Source of the DNA: Ferruginibacter sp.
GTDB taxonomy: Bacteria; Bacteroidota; Bacteroidia; Chitinophagales; Chitinophagaceae
DNA: 16,596 nucleotides
NCBI GenBank assembly: GCA_025352435.1
Contig: JANXTN010000182.1
Span: 1-16,596 of the forward strand
Reading direction: 5' to 3'
Both the position numbers and the translations under genes were made by a program. Under the pieces are notes generated by a model. The model did no database searches, was not told where the DNA came from, and saw nothing but the letters and a program-made list of their open reading frames with translations. Positions 1-6,712 of the stretch are shown in pieces. Within the stretch, counting starts at the first letter, position 1. Every line of letters starts with the position of its first letter.

Positions 1-1555
1 TCATCATTTTACCGCCCATAGCCCATTTAGGATTGTCTTCCCCAAAGCCACTGTTTATTGGATGCATCATGGTACCTGAGCCATCTGCTTTTATAATACC
101 TGCGTGGGAACCCCCAAAGCCAAAGAACTCATCGTCTGCAATGATATATTTTCCATCGGGGCTCCAATTGAAATCCAAGTCACCATCGGAATAACTATAG
201 TTTTGTCCTTTAGGGATGAGCGTACGTGTTTGCTTGCTCGCGATATTGTACACCTTTAATAGATTTCTGTTTTCCAGGTACGCTACTTCTTTGCCATCCG
301 GAGAATATTTTGGTAAAAACTCTTCTGCATTTGTTGCTATCAAAGGCTCTTCTTTTAAAACGGTAGCCGCATAAAAATAGGGCTCTTCTTTGCGTACAAT
401 GGATGATGTGTAGATATCCCAATTGTCGTTTCTTTCTGCTGCATAAATAAGGCTCTTGCCATCCGGTGCCCACTCTACCATGCGCTCTTGTTGCGGAGTA
501 TTGGTAATGCGTTTTGTTTGTGTGCCATCTACACTTGTTACAAACACTTCGCCACGGGTAATGAATGCTATCTCTTTGCCGTTTGGCGATAGGGCGAAGC
601 TGCCCACATTGCCATTTACCGTTACATTTTTTTCGGCATTCTGGCGGCCATCATTTACAATTTGAACAGGTACTTTTTTGGGCGTGCCCTCATCGTTCAT
701 TGTATAAATATCTCCATCGTTTGTAAAGCACAACGTATTGTTTTTGCTGATGCTTAAATGACGAACAGGGTTTGTTTTAAAGGTAGATAACTGGCGCTCT
801 GTTGCTGAGCCTAACATTTTTTTATAGAGATTCTGATTGCCGTTTTTTTCACTGAGGTAGTACACTGCATCATCGTTGCTGCTGTAAACAGGCTCTCTAT
901 CCTCGCCTGCAAAATCGCTAATTTTTTTGTAGGTACCGGTCTTTACATTCATCGTCCACACATCTCTTGTTACAGAAGAAGTATGGTGTTTGCGCCAAGG
1001 ATCTTCATAGCCTTTTCTGTCTTCAAAAACAATTTCTGTTCCTTTGCTGTTGTAATGTGCTCTTTCCATGCCTGCACCTGAAAGCAACACAGGCTTACCG
1101 CCTGTAACAGGCACGGTGTATAGGTTTTGGAACAACCTGGGGCTGTAAAAGCGCACGTTGGTAGCCTGCACATTTCTTGCACTGCCTAATATTATTTGTT
1201 TATCATCTGGTGAAAAATCGTACGGGAAATCCGGTGCACTGTTATAAGTGATGCGTGTAGGTATGCCGCCGGTTGATGGCATTACAAACACATCAAAATT
1301 ACCATTGCGGTCGCTGGCAAATGCAATTGATTTTCCATCGTGGCTCCACACGGGCATCATATCCTGTGCCTCATGTATGGTAAGCGGCATGGCGGTTCCA
1401 CCTGCTGTGGGCACTATATAAATATCTCCTTTGTAACCGAAGGCAATGCTTTTGCCATCAGGCGAAATAGCAGGATACCGTAACCATGTAGCATTGGTTT
1501 GTGCAGTGCCACAAACGGCTGCACATAATAGAAATGTAAGAAGGTAAATTCTCAT
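1..1555 (-). CDS. Tricorn-like S41 family peptidase, N-terminal beta-propeller part (C-terminus cut by window edge)
   Basis: The frame is open for 518 codons from an ATG at 1555 to the left edge, so only the N-terminal part is present. Residues 1-19 (MRIYLLTFLLCAAVCGTAQ) form a signal peptide, which points to export. After it come TolB/PD40-type propeller blades with the recurring core SPDGKSIAF: near residues 31, 71, 115, 323, 363, 418 and 465 (SPDGK, SHDGK, SPDDK, SPNGK, APDGK, SPDGK, SPDGK). The blades often end in a D-I/V-Y/F strand and a TGG or DG turn. In Bacteroidota this arrangement usually precedes a PDZ domain and an S41/tricorn catalytic domain in a protein of about 1,000 residues; those domains would lie left of position 1 and are not seen. 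The peptidase assignment therefore rests on family knowledge. A TolB-like or amidohydrolase-linked propeller is the alternative. It lies downstream of the methyltransferase, separated by about 200 bp of repeat-rich DNA, so it may have its own promoter. Confidence 0.75.
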   Translation of the reverse strand, partial: MRIYLLTFLLCAAVCGTAQTNATWLRYPAISPDGKSIAFGYKGDIYIVPTAGGTAMPLTIHEAQDMMPVWSHDGKSIAFASDRNGNFDVFVMPSTGGIPTRITYNSAPDFPYDFSPDDKQIILGSARNVQATNVRFYSPRLFQNLYTVPVTGGKPVLLSGAGMERAHYNSKGTEIVFEDRKGYEDPWRKHHTSSVTRDVWTMNVKTGTYKKISDFAGEDREPVYSSNDDAVYYLSEKNGNQNLYKKMLGSATERQLSTFKTNPVRHLSISKNNTLCFTNDGDIYTMNDEGTPKKVPVQIVNDGRQNAEKNVTVNGNVGSFALSPNGKEIAFITRGEVFVTSVDGTQTKRITNTPQQERMVEWAPDGKSLIYAAERNDNWDIYTSSIVRKEEPYFYAATVLKEEPLIATNAEEFLPKYSPDGKEVAYLENRNLLKVYNIASKQTRTLIPKGQNYSYSDGDLDFNWSPDGKYIIADDEFFGFGGSHAGIIKADGSGTMMHPINSGFGEDNPKWAMGGKMM

Positions 1556-1619
1556 AATGTTAGTGTAAGGTGGTTTATAAAATGGAATACAATTTACGGG
1601 AAAAGGAGGAAAGTAGGAA

Positions 1620-1760
1620 GAAGCTAGTGGCGAGTGGCTAGTGGGGGAGCGGTTACGGGTTGGGAGTTACGGGTTAGGGGTTGATGGTTACGGGTTATGA
1701 GTTTGGGGTCGTAGGGGGGAGGAGTTAGGGGTGGCTAGTTACGAGTTGTGTGTTATTAGT
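1620..1760. repeat. G-rich degenerate intergenic repeats with a G-quadruplex pattern
   Basis: This stretch is strongly G-rich on the plus strand in an otherwise AT-rich window. The 10-mer GTTACGGGTT occurs exactly three times (1652-1661, 1666-1675, 1687-1696). Variants of CTAGTGG/GAGTGG occur at 1624-1644 and around 1731-1745. Positions 1657-1680 contain four G-runs of three or more with loops of 2, 6 and 3 bases (TT, AGTTAC, TTA), the canonical G-quadruplex pattern. Copy spacing is irregular (14 and 21 bp), so it is not a CRISPR array. It looks like the short degenerate intergenic repeats I associate with Bacteroidota genomes, from memory. No gene is supported here. Confidence 0.7.
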
Positions 1761-1866
1761 GAAGATTAGGGTAGTTAATAATACGGTAGGTCGTTAGCAT
1801 TGGCGTGGTGTGTGTTCCGTAATCAGTGGTCTGCCTTCCATGGTCCATTGTCTGTTGTCCGTCGTC
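1756..1866. repeat. Repeat-like DNA forming the 3' end of the methyltransferase frame
   Basis: Read on the minus strand, about 1866-1800 is built of loosely repeated GGAC/GACC units (GGACAACAGACAATGGACC, then CATGG and GACCACTG). This codes for the low-complexity peptide DDGQQTMDHGRQTTDYGTH. The folded part of the methyltransferase plausibly ends just before, at QHFLLYGLK. GGACCATGG-type repeats are, from memory, common intergenic elements in Bacteroidota. The element runs on towards the G-rich repeats at 1620-1760, so both may belong to one composite repeat block. Confidence 0.55.
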
Positions 1867-2592
1867 CTTCAGACCGTACAACAAAAAATGCTGAATAGGT
1901 AAGAACTCTCCTTTGTAAACGAGCTTATAACCATTAGCCTCAAACTCTTTGTTGAGTTGGGTTACGGTGGTTTTGTGTAACTCTTTTATGGGCACTGAAG
2001 GATCTTCGCCACGGTATTCAATCAGCAATATCTTACCTGTCGGTTTTAAGGCTTTTTTAAGCGCCTGCAACATTTCCTGTGGGTACTCTAACTCGTGGTA
2101 TACATCTACCATAATGGCCAGGTCGACACTGTTATTAGGCAGGTTAGGAGATTTGATGCTGCTCTTTATGACTTCAACCACGGTGTCTTTTAACTGTACT
2201 TTTCTTACTCTCAGCTGGGCTATCATTTCATCCTGTATATCTACCGCATACACTTTGCCTTTAGGCACTTTTTTTGCAAGACGAAAACTGTAATAGCCTG
2301 TGCCTGCGCCGATATCAGCAATAACCGCATTGAGCGGCACATCTATTGCTGCAATTGCTGCATTGGTATTTTCTTCTCTATTTCTTGTATATCTTTCAAG
2401 CCAGTCGCTGCCCATGGCACCCATAACAAATGCTATTTCTCTGCCTTTGTAAAATTTGCCGATACCGTCTGAGGAGCCATTGGCATAGGTGTAAACAGAA
2501 TCTTTTGAATTTACTTTTATAAGATTTTTTTGCTGAGACTTACAACAGGTAAATAGTATACAAAAAGTAAGTAAAGAAAAAAATGTTTTCAT
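1756..2592 (-). CDS. Class I SAM-dependent methyltransferase with lipoprotein-type signal peptide
   Basis: The protein has 278 residues from the ATG at 2592. I prefer this start because the longer frame (ATG at 2649) overlaps the upstream gene and hides a clean signal peptide, MKTFFSLLTFCILFTCC, with a lipobox-like FTCC. Residues 93-101 (DIGAGTGYY) are the glycine-rich SAM-binding motif I. AVD at 116-118 is the acidic motif II, and the NSVDLAIMVDVYHEL segment matches motif IV. The GREIAFVMGAMGSDWLER segment before the SAM domain is, from memory, typical of a family of exported class I methyltransferases. The substrate cannot be read from the sequence. It is odd for a SAM enzyme to be exported, since SAM is a cytoplasmic cofactor. 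The last 36 residues or so look like translated intergenic repeat. The start lies 35 bp after the VOC gene, so the two are probably co-transcribed. Confidence 0.85.
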   Translation of the reverse strand: MKTFFSLLTFCILFTCCKSQQKNLIKVNSKDSVYTYANGSSDGIGKFYKGREIAFVMGAMGSDWLERYTRNREENTNAAIAAIDVPLNAVIADIGAGTGYYSFRLAKKVPKGKVYAVDIQDEMIAQLRVRKVQLKDTVVEVIKSSIKSPNLPNNSVDLAIMVDVYHELEYPQEMLQALKKALKPTGKILLIEYRGEDPSVPIKELHKTTVTQLNKEFEANGYKLVYKGEFLPIQHFLLYGLKDDGQQTMDHGRQTTDYGTHTTPMLTTYRIINYPNLH

Positions 2593-2627
2593 TAAATTAA
2601 AATGATTTGCATGAAATGTAATTACTT

Positions 2628-2987
2628 TTAAAATTCGCCAATATGCCATAGCACACCTGAAGGATCATGTACAAAACATTCTTTACCCCAGGTCTCTTTT
2701 CTAATTGGAATTAACCTAACTGATTTGTATTTGACTGGAAGGTTAAGCGTCAGTAATTCCTCCCAATAACTTTCTATATTTTCTACTTCCAAAAAGAGCA
2801 TTGTATTATCAATCCAATCTTTAACATACGCATCCTGCAAATAAAAGCAACAACTATGTTTTGTAAAGACTGACATGTTGTGAGATAAAATATTTTCTTG
2901 AAAACCAAAGTCGTGGTAGAAGCTTTGCGATTCTATAAAATTTTTTGCTCCAATGAATGGTCTTATTGAAATAGCATTTGTAATCAT
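2628..2987 (-). CDS. VOC-family protein (glyoxalase / bleomycin-resistance-like)
   Basis: This is a 119-residue protein, the usual length of a single vicinal-oxygen-chelate unit with two beta-alpha-beta-beta-beta halves. Typical signs are RPFIGAKNFIESQSFYHDFGF at the start (helix followed by the FY-x-x-x-G-F turn), FLEVENIESYWEEL in the middle (start of the second half), and the ending HDPSGVLWHIGEF, where E118 would be a usual metal-ligand position in metal-binding members. The substrate is unknown; members include glyoxalases, dioxygenases and antibiotic-binding proteins. It has no signal peptide, so it is probably cytoplasmic. It starts 31 bp after the PfkB kinase gene and may be the distal end of the sugar transcription unit, but nothing in the sequence links it to sugar use. 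Confidence 0.82.
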   Translation of the reverse strand: MITNAISIRPFIGAKNFIESQSFYHDFGFQENILSHNMSVFTKHSCCFYLQDAYVKDWIDNTMLFLEVENIESYWEELLTLNLPVKYKSVRLIPIRKETWGKECFVHDPSGVLWHIGEF

Positions 2988-3018
2988 GACTTTATATTTA
3001 CGTTTACTTCAAAAAATA

Positions 3019-3885
3019 TCAAATCAACTGTTCCAGTCTTTGTTTAGCCAAGTAAAGCGCATTGTCAATACAGGCATCTATTGTTTCTCTTTTTATGTAA
3101 CTGCTTACAAACCCACTCCAGAATGCATCTCCGGCGCCAGTTACATCAATTACATTTGTTGGCAAAACCGGTTTATACTTCCACTCATTACTCTCTATAC
3201 GGTACCAAACGCCTTTCTCGCCGCAGGTAAGGCAGGTAGCCGTTGTATTAAATTTCTCAAGAATTTCTTTTGCATTTTCAATATTATTCTCTGCACCCCA
3301 AAAACGATCTACATCATCCATACTCATTTTCAACAATGGCTTCGTTTCAATTATTTTTTCAAATATTTCCTGCGCATTGTTATCATGTCCCCAAATTTTT
3401 AGCGCATAATTCCAGTCTACTGAAATTGTTTTACCTGCATTGTTTGCAAAGACAAGCGCATTTAAAATATTTGTCTGTGCCGGTTGCTTGCTTAACGCAA
3501 AGGCCGTAGTATGGATCACTTCACACTCTTTAAGTATTTCTTCATCAATAACGCCTATATTAAAATCTGCATGGCGATATGGTATAAAGTCAGGTGTAGC
3601 ATGACTTTTACTCACAACAATAAGCGATGTTTCCAAATGTTTATGCTGTAAAATGTGATCTGTATTCACAGCATCTTTCTCAAGAGAATCTAAAATGACT
3701 TTTCCAAAACCATCATTACCTACTGTTGCTATCAAGATAAGCGGGGTGCCTTGCTTTTTACAAAAAATGGCAAAGTTGCCACAGCTTCCGCCTGTTTTTA
3801 AATTGAATGATTTTGTTTCTGATAAATCTTTTACGATCTCTGTACCAATAAGGTCAATTAATAATTCTCCGATCGCTAATATCAT
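3019..3885 (-). CDS. PfkB-family carbohydrate kinase, probable fructokinase
   Basis: The 288-residue protein has the PfkB/ribokinase fold signatures. The N-terminal substrate-binding motif GGSCGNFA is at residues 32-39. The C-terminal motif DVTGAGDAFWSGF is at 247-259, with D253 as the expected catalytic base and GAG forming the anion hole. VGNDGFG (55-61) is also typical. Family members phosphorylate sugars or nucleosides with ATP in the cytoplasm; fructokinase is the best guess because the gene follows a GH100 invertase-like gene by 18 bp. It starts ATG ILAIGELLID, the usual PfkB opening, so the start is secure. No signal peptide is present. Alternatives are 2-keto-3-deoxygluconate kinase or another PfkB sugar kinase. 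The product fructose 6-phosphate would enter glycolysis. Confidence 0.9.
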   Translation of the reverse strand: MILAIGELLIDLIGTEIVKDLSETKSFNLKTGGSCGNFAIFCKKQGTPLILIATVGNDGFGKVILDSLEKDAVNTDHILQHKHLETSLIVVSKSHATPDFIPYRHADFNIGVIDEEILKECEVIHTTAFALSKQPAQTNILNALVFANNAGKTISVDWNYALKIWGHDNNAQEIFEKIIETKPLLKMSMDDVDRFWGAENNIENAKEILEKFNTTATCLTCGEKGVWYRIESNEWKYKPVLPTNVIDVTGAGDAFWSGFVSSYIKRETIDACIDNALYLAKQRLEQLI

Positions 3886-3903
3886 CGCATCTTTTTTTAA
3901 ATA

Positions 3904-5067
3904 TCAATTAAAAAGCTCGTGTGCTTTCTCAGAAAAAATAATACCCGCAGCACTCCATGCACACTCATGCACACCACAAGCAATATTCGTTTGGGCATTG
4001 TAACATTCATTCATTTCAAAATTATTTACAGCAACTGCGTCTACCATCATTTCAAAAAGTTTTTTTTGCAGCATTTCTTTTCCCGAAACTTTTAACGCGG
4101 CACACATCAGCCCATTCCAAACGGGCCATAAACCTGCGTTATGAAATTCACCGGGCTTATTTCGAAATCTATAAGCAAAATTATTTTTCAGTTCATCCAT
4201 CTCTCTGTCCTTATATTCTACTGCAGGCCAAAAAGAGGGCAACATGCTGTTTCTTTCTTCCAATAAACTTTGTATAAAATCCATGCAGCTTTTCTGTTGT
4301 GCAACTGTTCCTATTTTTAATAAAACAGCGAGTGCATTTGCCTGTAAATCGAACTGCACATAAATCTGTGCAGGGTTAAAACCCATCCACCAAAAAGATT
4401 TTGGCACCTCTTCTTTTTGATGAATCATATTTAGTGCATACCAGTTATCTGCATCTTCCCGGTAAAAAAAATTATTTTCTATTGTAGTTTTTATTTGCGT
4501 TGCTTTAGTTGCAAAGATCTTGTTGTTATAAACTTTTGCTGCAAGTTGCAGTGCCCATAACCTTAGTAATTGATCGAACAAAACGTAACCGTGTTGTATA
4601 TATTCATCTGCCCAATCGCCGCTTTGCGGCACATACATTAAATGTTTACCGTTAAATTCCCAGACATCCATTACTTGCAATGCTAGGTTTACATTTGGCT
4701 CATAAGTCGTTAAAATTGTTCCGTCTTTTGTGTGCATGCTGTACATACACAAACCGATAATTGCCCATGCAGGCGCATCTGCACGGCCGGCAGTACCGCC
4801 ATAACTCACTTTATTATTTTCATCTACATTACTTGGTAAAAAACCTGTAGCATGTTGGTTATCCCAAATGGTAACCAGAGAATTTTTGAAAGTTACAATT
4901 AGTTTTTCATCATTGGTGAGCAAGGCTGCAAGTCCGCATACGACTGAATCTCTCGTCCAAATTCTGCAATAATTATCTTCTACAACAGCAGCAGCAGTAA
5001 AGCCTTTTGGTGTGCTTACTTTATGCAATAGTGCAATTGCTTTTGTATATGCAAGCTGATTCTCCAT
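3904..5067 (-). CDS. GH100-like glycoside hydrolase (neutral/alkaline invertase-like), cytoplasmic
   Basis: The 387-residue protein has no signal peptide and looks like an (alpha/alpha)6-barrel hydrolase. IWTRDS (36-41) resembles the conserved F-V-R-D-F/W-x-R-D segment near the GH100 N-terminus. GDWADEYIQHGYVLFDQLLRLWAL (150-173) matches the region of plant and cyanobacterial invertases that carries the catalytic Asp followed by the G-Y-x-x-x-x-Q pattern. GEFHNAGLWPVWNGL (306-320) matches their YHNGGSWP-LLW segment. GH100 enzymes split sucrose to glucose and fructose in the cytosol. It is shorter than plant enzymes (about 450 or more residues in the catalytic part). It sits 15 bp after the porter gene and 18 bp before the sugar kinase gene, so translation is probably coupled. 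Such genes are also annotated as amylo-alpha-1,6-glucosidase, and the exact substrate is inferred from context. Confidence 0.72.
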   Translation of the reverse strand: MENQLAYTKAIALLHKVSTPKGFTAAAVVEDNYCRIWTRDSVVCGLAALLTNDEKLIVTFKNSLVTIWDNQHATGFLPSNVDENNKVSYGGTAGRADAPAWAIIGLCMYSMHTKDGTILTTYEPNVNLALQVMDVWEFNGKHLMYVPQSGDWADEYIQHGYVLFDQLLRLWALQLAAKVYNNKIFATKATQIKTTIENNFFYREDADNWYALNMIHQKEEVPKSFWWMGFNPAQIYVQFDLQANALAVLLKIGTVAQQKSCMDFIQSLLEERNSMLPSFWPAVEYKDREMDELKNNFAYRFRNKPGEFHNAGLWPVWNGLMCAALKVSGKEMLQKKLFEMMVDAVAVNNFEMNECYNAQTNIACGVHECAWSAAGIIFSEKAHELFN

Positions 5068-5082
5068 ATTTAATTATTAACT

Positions 5083-6618
5083 CTAATGCCCTCCTGTTGC
5101 AGGTATCGCCATTATTTCTTCTGTAAGTTTTTTCTTTTTTATGAGTAACGTAGCAGCTGCGGCTATTAGTAAAAGACAACCTGCAAAAGCAATAGCCTTG
5201 CTGGAATCATTGTTTAAGAAATGCCTCAGCACATAACCGAAAGTAATGGTCTGTAAAAACATTGGGATTACAATCATCATATTTATTATGCCCATGTACA
5301 CACCGTATTTTTCTTTAGGTATTTCACTTACCACCATTAAGTATGGTATACCCATCATGCTTGCCCAGGCAATTCCAAAACCGGTTATTGCAGGGAAAAA
5401 CAAAAATTTATTCTCAACTACGGAAAAAGCTATGAAGCCAACGCCGGCAATGATTAGGCAGAAAAAATGAACCCACTTAGGACCATACTTTCTTGCAAAA
5501 CCTACCAGTAAAAATGCCACTAAAAAAGTTACAATATTGTACCATCCATTTACCAGACCAGTCCATTTTACCGCTTCTTCATACTTGCCAGCATTGCTGT
5601 CTATTTCATCCATTGCAGGCAAATCGTTTGAAGTTATATTAGATGGTATTTTATCTTTCCAGGTATTATAGGTTACAGAAGATTTCTCTTTTCCGTTTAA
5701 TGCATTTGCGGGATCTATATTATTTTTTACCGCATATTGCTTTACTGCATCCTTAAAATTGCTGAATTTTTTATTTACCACATCCTGATCTGTATTTAAC
5801 TGCTTCCAATGAAATGCATTTTCAGCAATACTTTTGGATGAATTTTGCCAGTAACAAAACAATGCGTACCACTGAAATAAATAAACAAGCGCAAGAAACC
5901 ACATCACTTTTGGCATCCCTCCTATTGCACTAAATACATCTTTAAAAGGCGATAAAACATTTAATGGCGAAGCTCTCATTTCTGCTATTTCCTCATCTGT
6001 AGGTTTTATTTCGGGTGTGGTTTTCATACTCCACCATACTGAACTAATAGAACAAACAGCACCAAGCATAAAAGATGCAAAAACCCAGTTAGGCAACTTG
6101 CCTGTTTTACCTACAATTATTAATGGAAAAATAAACAGTGAGAGGTTAGCAAGTGTTTGTCCAAAACCCGTAAAAAAACTTTGAGATTGAAAGCCTAGAC
6201 CCTGTTGCTCCGTTGGTAATTTATCGGCAACAAAAGCCCTGTAAGGCTCCATGGCCGTGTTATTACCCGCATCTAATACCCAGAGCAAACCTGCTGCCAT
6301 CCATAACGAACTGCTGAATGGAAAAAAGAACAATGCAATGCTGCACATGATAGCCCCAATAAAAAAATAGGGTTTTCTTCTGCCAAATTTTGGATGCCAT
6401 GTTTTGTCGCTCAATGCACCAATAATGGGTTGTATTAATAATCCCGTCAGAGGCCCGGCAAGATTAAGCCATGGAATTTCATCTGCCTTTGCTCCAAGAA
6501 AATCATAAATAGGATTTACGGCACTTTGCTGCAAACCAAAACTATACTGAATACCAAAGAAACCGACATTCATATTGATGATCTGCCAAAAACTAAGGCT
6601 GGGTTTTGTAATGTTCAT
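5083..6618 (-). CDS. SLC45/SUT-like MFS sugar porter (probable disaccharide:proton symporter)
   Basis: The 511-residue inner-membrane protein has about 12 hydrophobic segments. Residues 52-90 read [23 protein letters not shown], then a short linker, then [11 protein letters not shown]. This is very close to the plant sucrose transporter signature (GP-SGLLVQP-VG-SD, then RFGRRRPFI). [20 protein letters not shown] (113-132) matches the SUT W-LD-ANN-P-RA-AD region. These porters move sucrose, maltose or related disaccharides with protons. An 80- to 90-residue hydrophilic, Lys/Asn/Asp-rich stretch (about 259-352) lies between predicted TM7 and TM8 and should face the periplasm. The gene is directly ahead of GH100 and PfkB, which supports a disaccharide substrate such as sucrose. 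A 94-bp gap ahead of it contains a palindrome that may be an operator. Confidence 0.88.
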   Translation of the reverse strand: MNITKPSLSFWQIINMNVGFFGIQYSFGLQQSAVNPIYDFLGAKADEIPWLNLAGPLTGLLIQPIIGALSDKTWHPKFGRRKPYFFIGAIMCSIALFFFPFSSSLWMAAGLLWVLDAGNNTAMEPYRAFVADKLPTEQQGLGFQSQSFFTGFGQTLANLSLFIFPLIIVGKTGKLPNWVFASFMLGAVCSISSVWWSMKTTPEIKPTDEEIAEMRASPLNVLSPFKDVFSAIGGMPKVMWFLALVYLFQWYALFCYWQNSSKSIAENAFHWKQLNTDQDVVNKKFSNFKDAVKQYAVKNNIDPANALNGKEKSSVTYNTWKDKIPSNITSNDLPAMDEIDSNAGKYEEAVKWTGLVNGWYNIVTFLVAFLLVGFARKYGPKWVHFFCLIIAGVGFIAFSVVENKFLFFPAITGFGIAWASMMGIPYLMVVSEIPKEKYGVYMGIINMMIVIPMFLQTITFGYVLRHFLNNDSSKAIAFAGCLLLIAAAATLLIKKKKLTEEIMAIPATGGH

Positions 6619-6629
6619 ACAATCAATTT

Positions 6630-6680
6630 GCAGTTAGCGTTGTTTAAAACTAATTAAAAATTGGTGGTTAGCAGTTAGCA
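6630..6680. repeat. GTTAGCA short repeats ahead of the porter gene
   Basis: GCAGTTAGC occurs at 6630-6638 and 6671-6679. GTTAGCA is repeated in perfect tandem at 6667-6680. The repeats fill much of the gap between the trehalase and porter genes and adjoin the palindrome at 6679-6688. They could be binding-site half repeats or simply the degenerate intergenic repeats common in this type of genome. Confidence 0.5.
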
Positions 6681-6688
6681 AACGTTTG
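6679..6688. promoter_or_regulatory. Palindrome CAAACGTTTG, candidate operator
   Basis: This is a perfect 10-bp palindrome with a central CG, the symmetry expected of LacI/CcpA-type operators. It lies 61-70 bp upstream of the porter start and 25 bp downstream of the trehalase stop. If used, it would regulate an internal promoter for the porter, GH100 and kinase genes. I could not find a clear Bacteroidota promoter (TAnnTTTG at -7) next to it, and no regulator gene is in the window. Confidence 0.35.
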
Positions 6689-6712
6689 TGGTGGAGAATT
6701 TGATAATCTCTT

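Noticed and set aside
1652..1696. Possible CRISPR or regular tandem repeat
   Set aside because: The three GTTACGGGTT copies are only 10 bases long with spacings of 14 and 21 bp, and there are no spacers of constant length or cas genes.
2953..3402. Plus-strand 149-residue open frame
   Set aside because: It lies mostly antisense to the clear PfkB kinase gene and has no recognisable domain; it is a shadow of that gene's composition.
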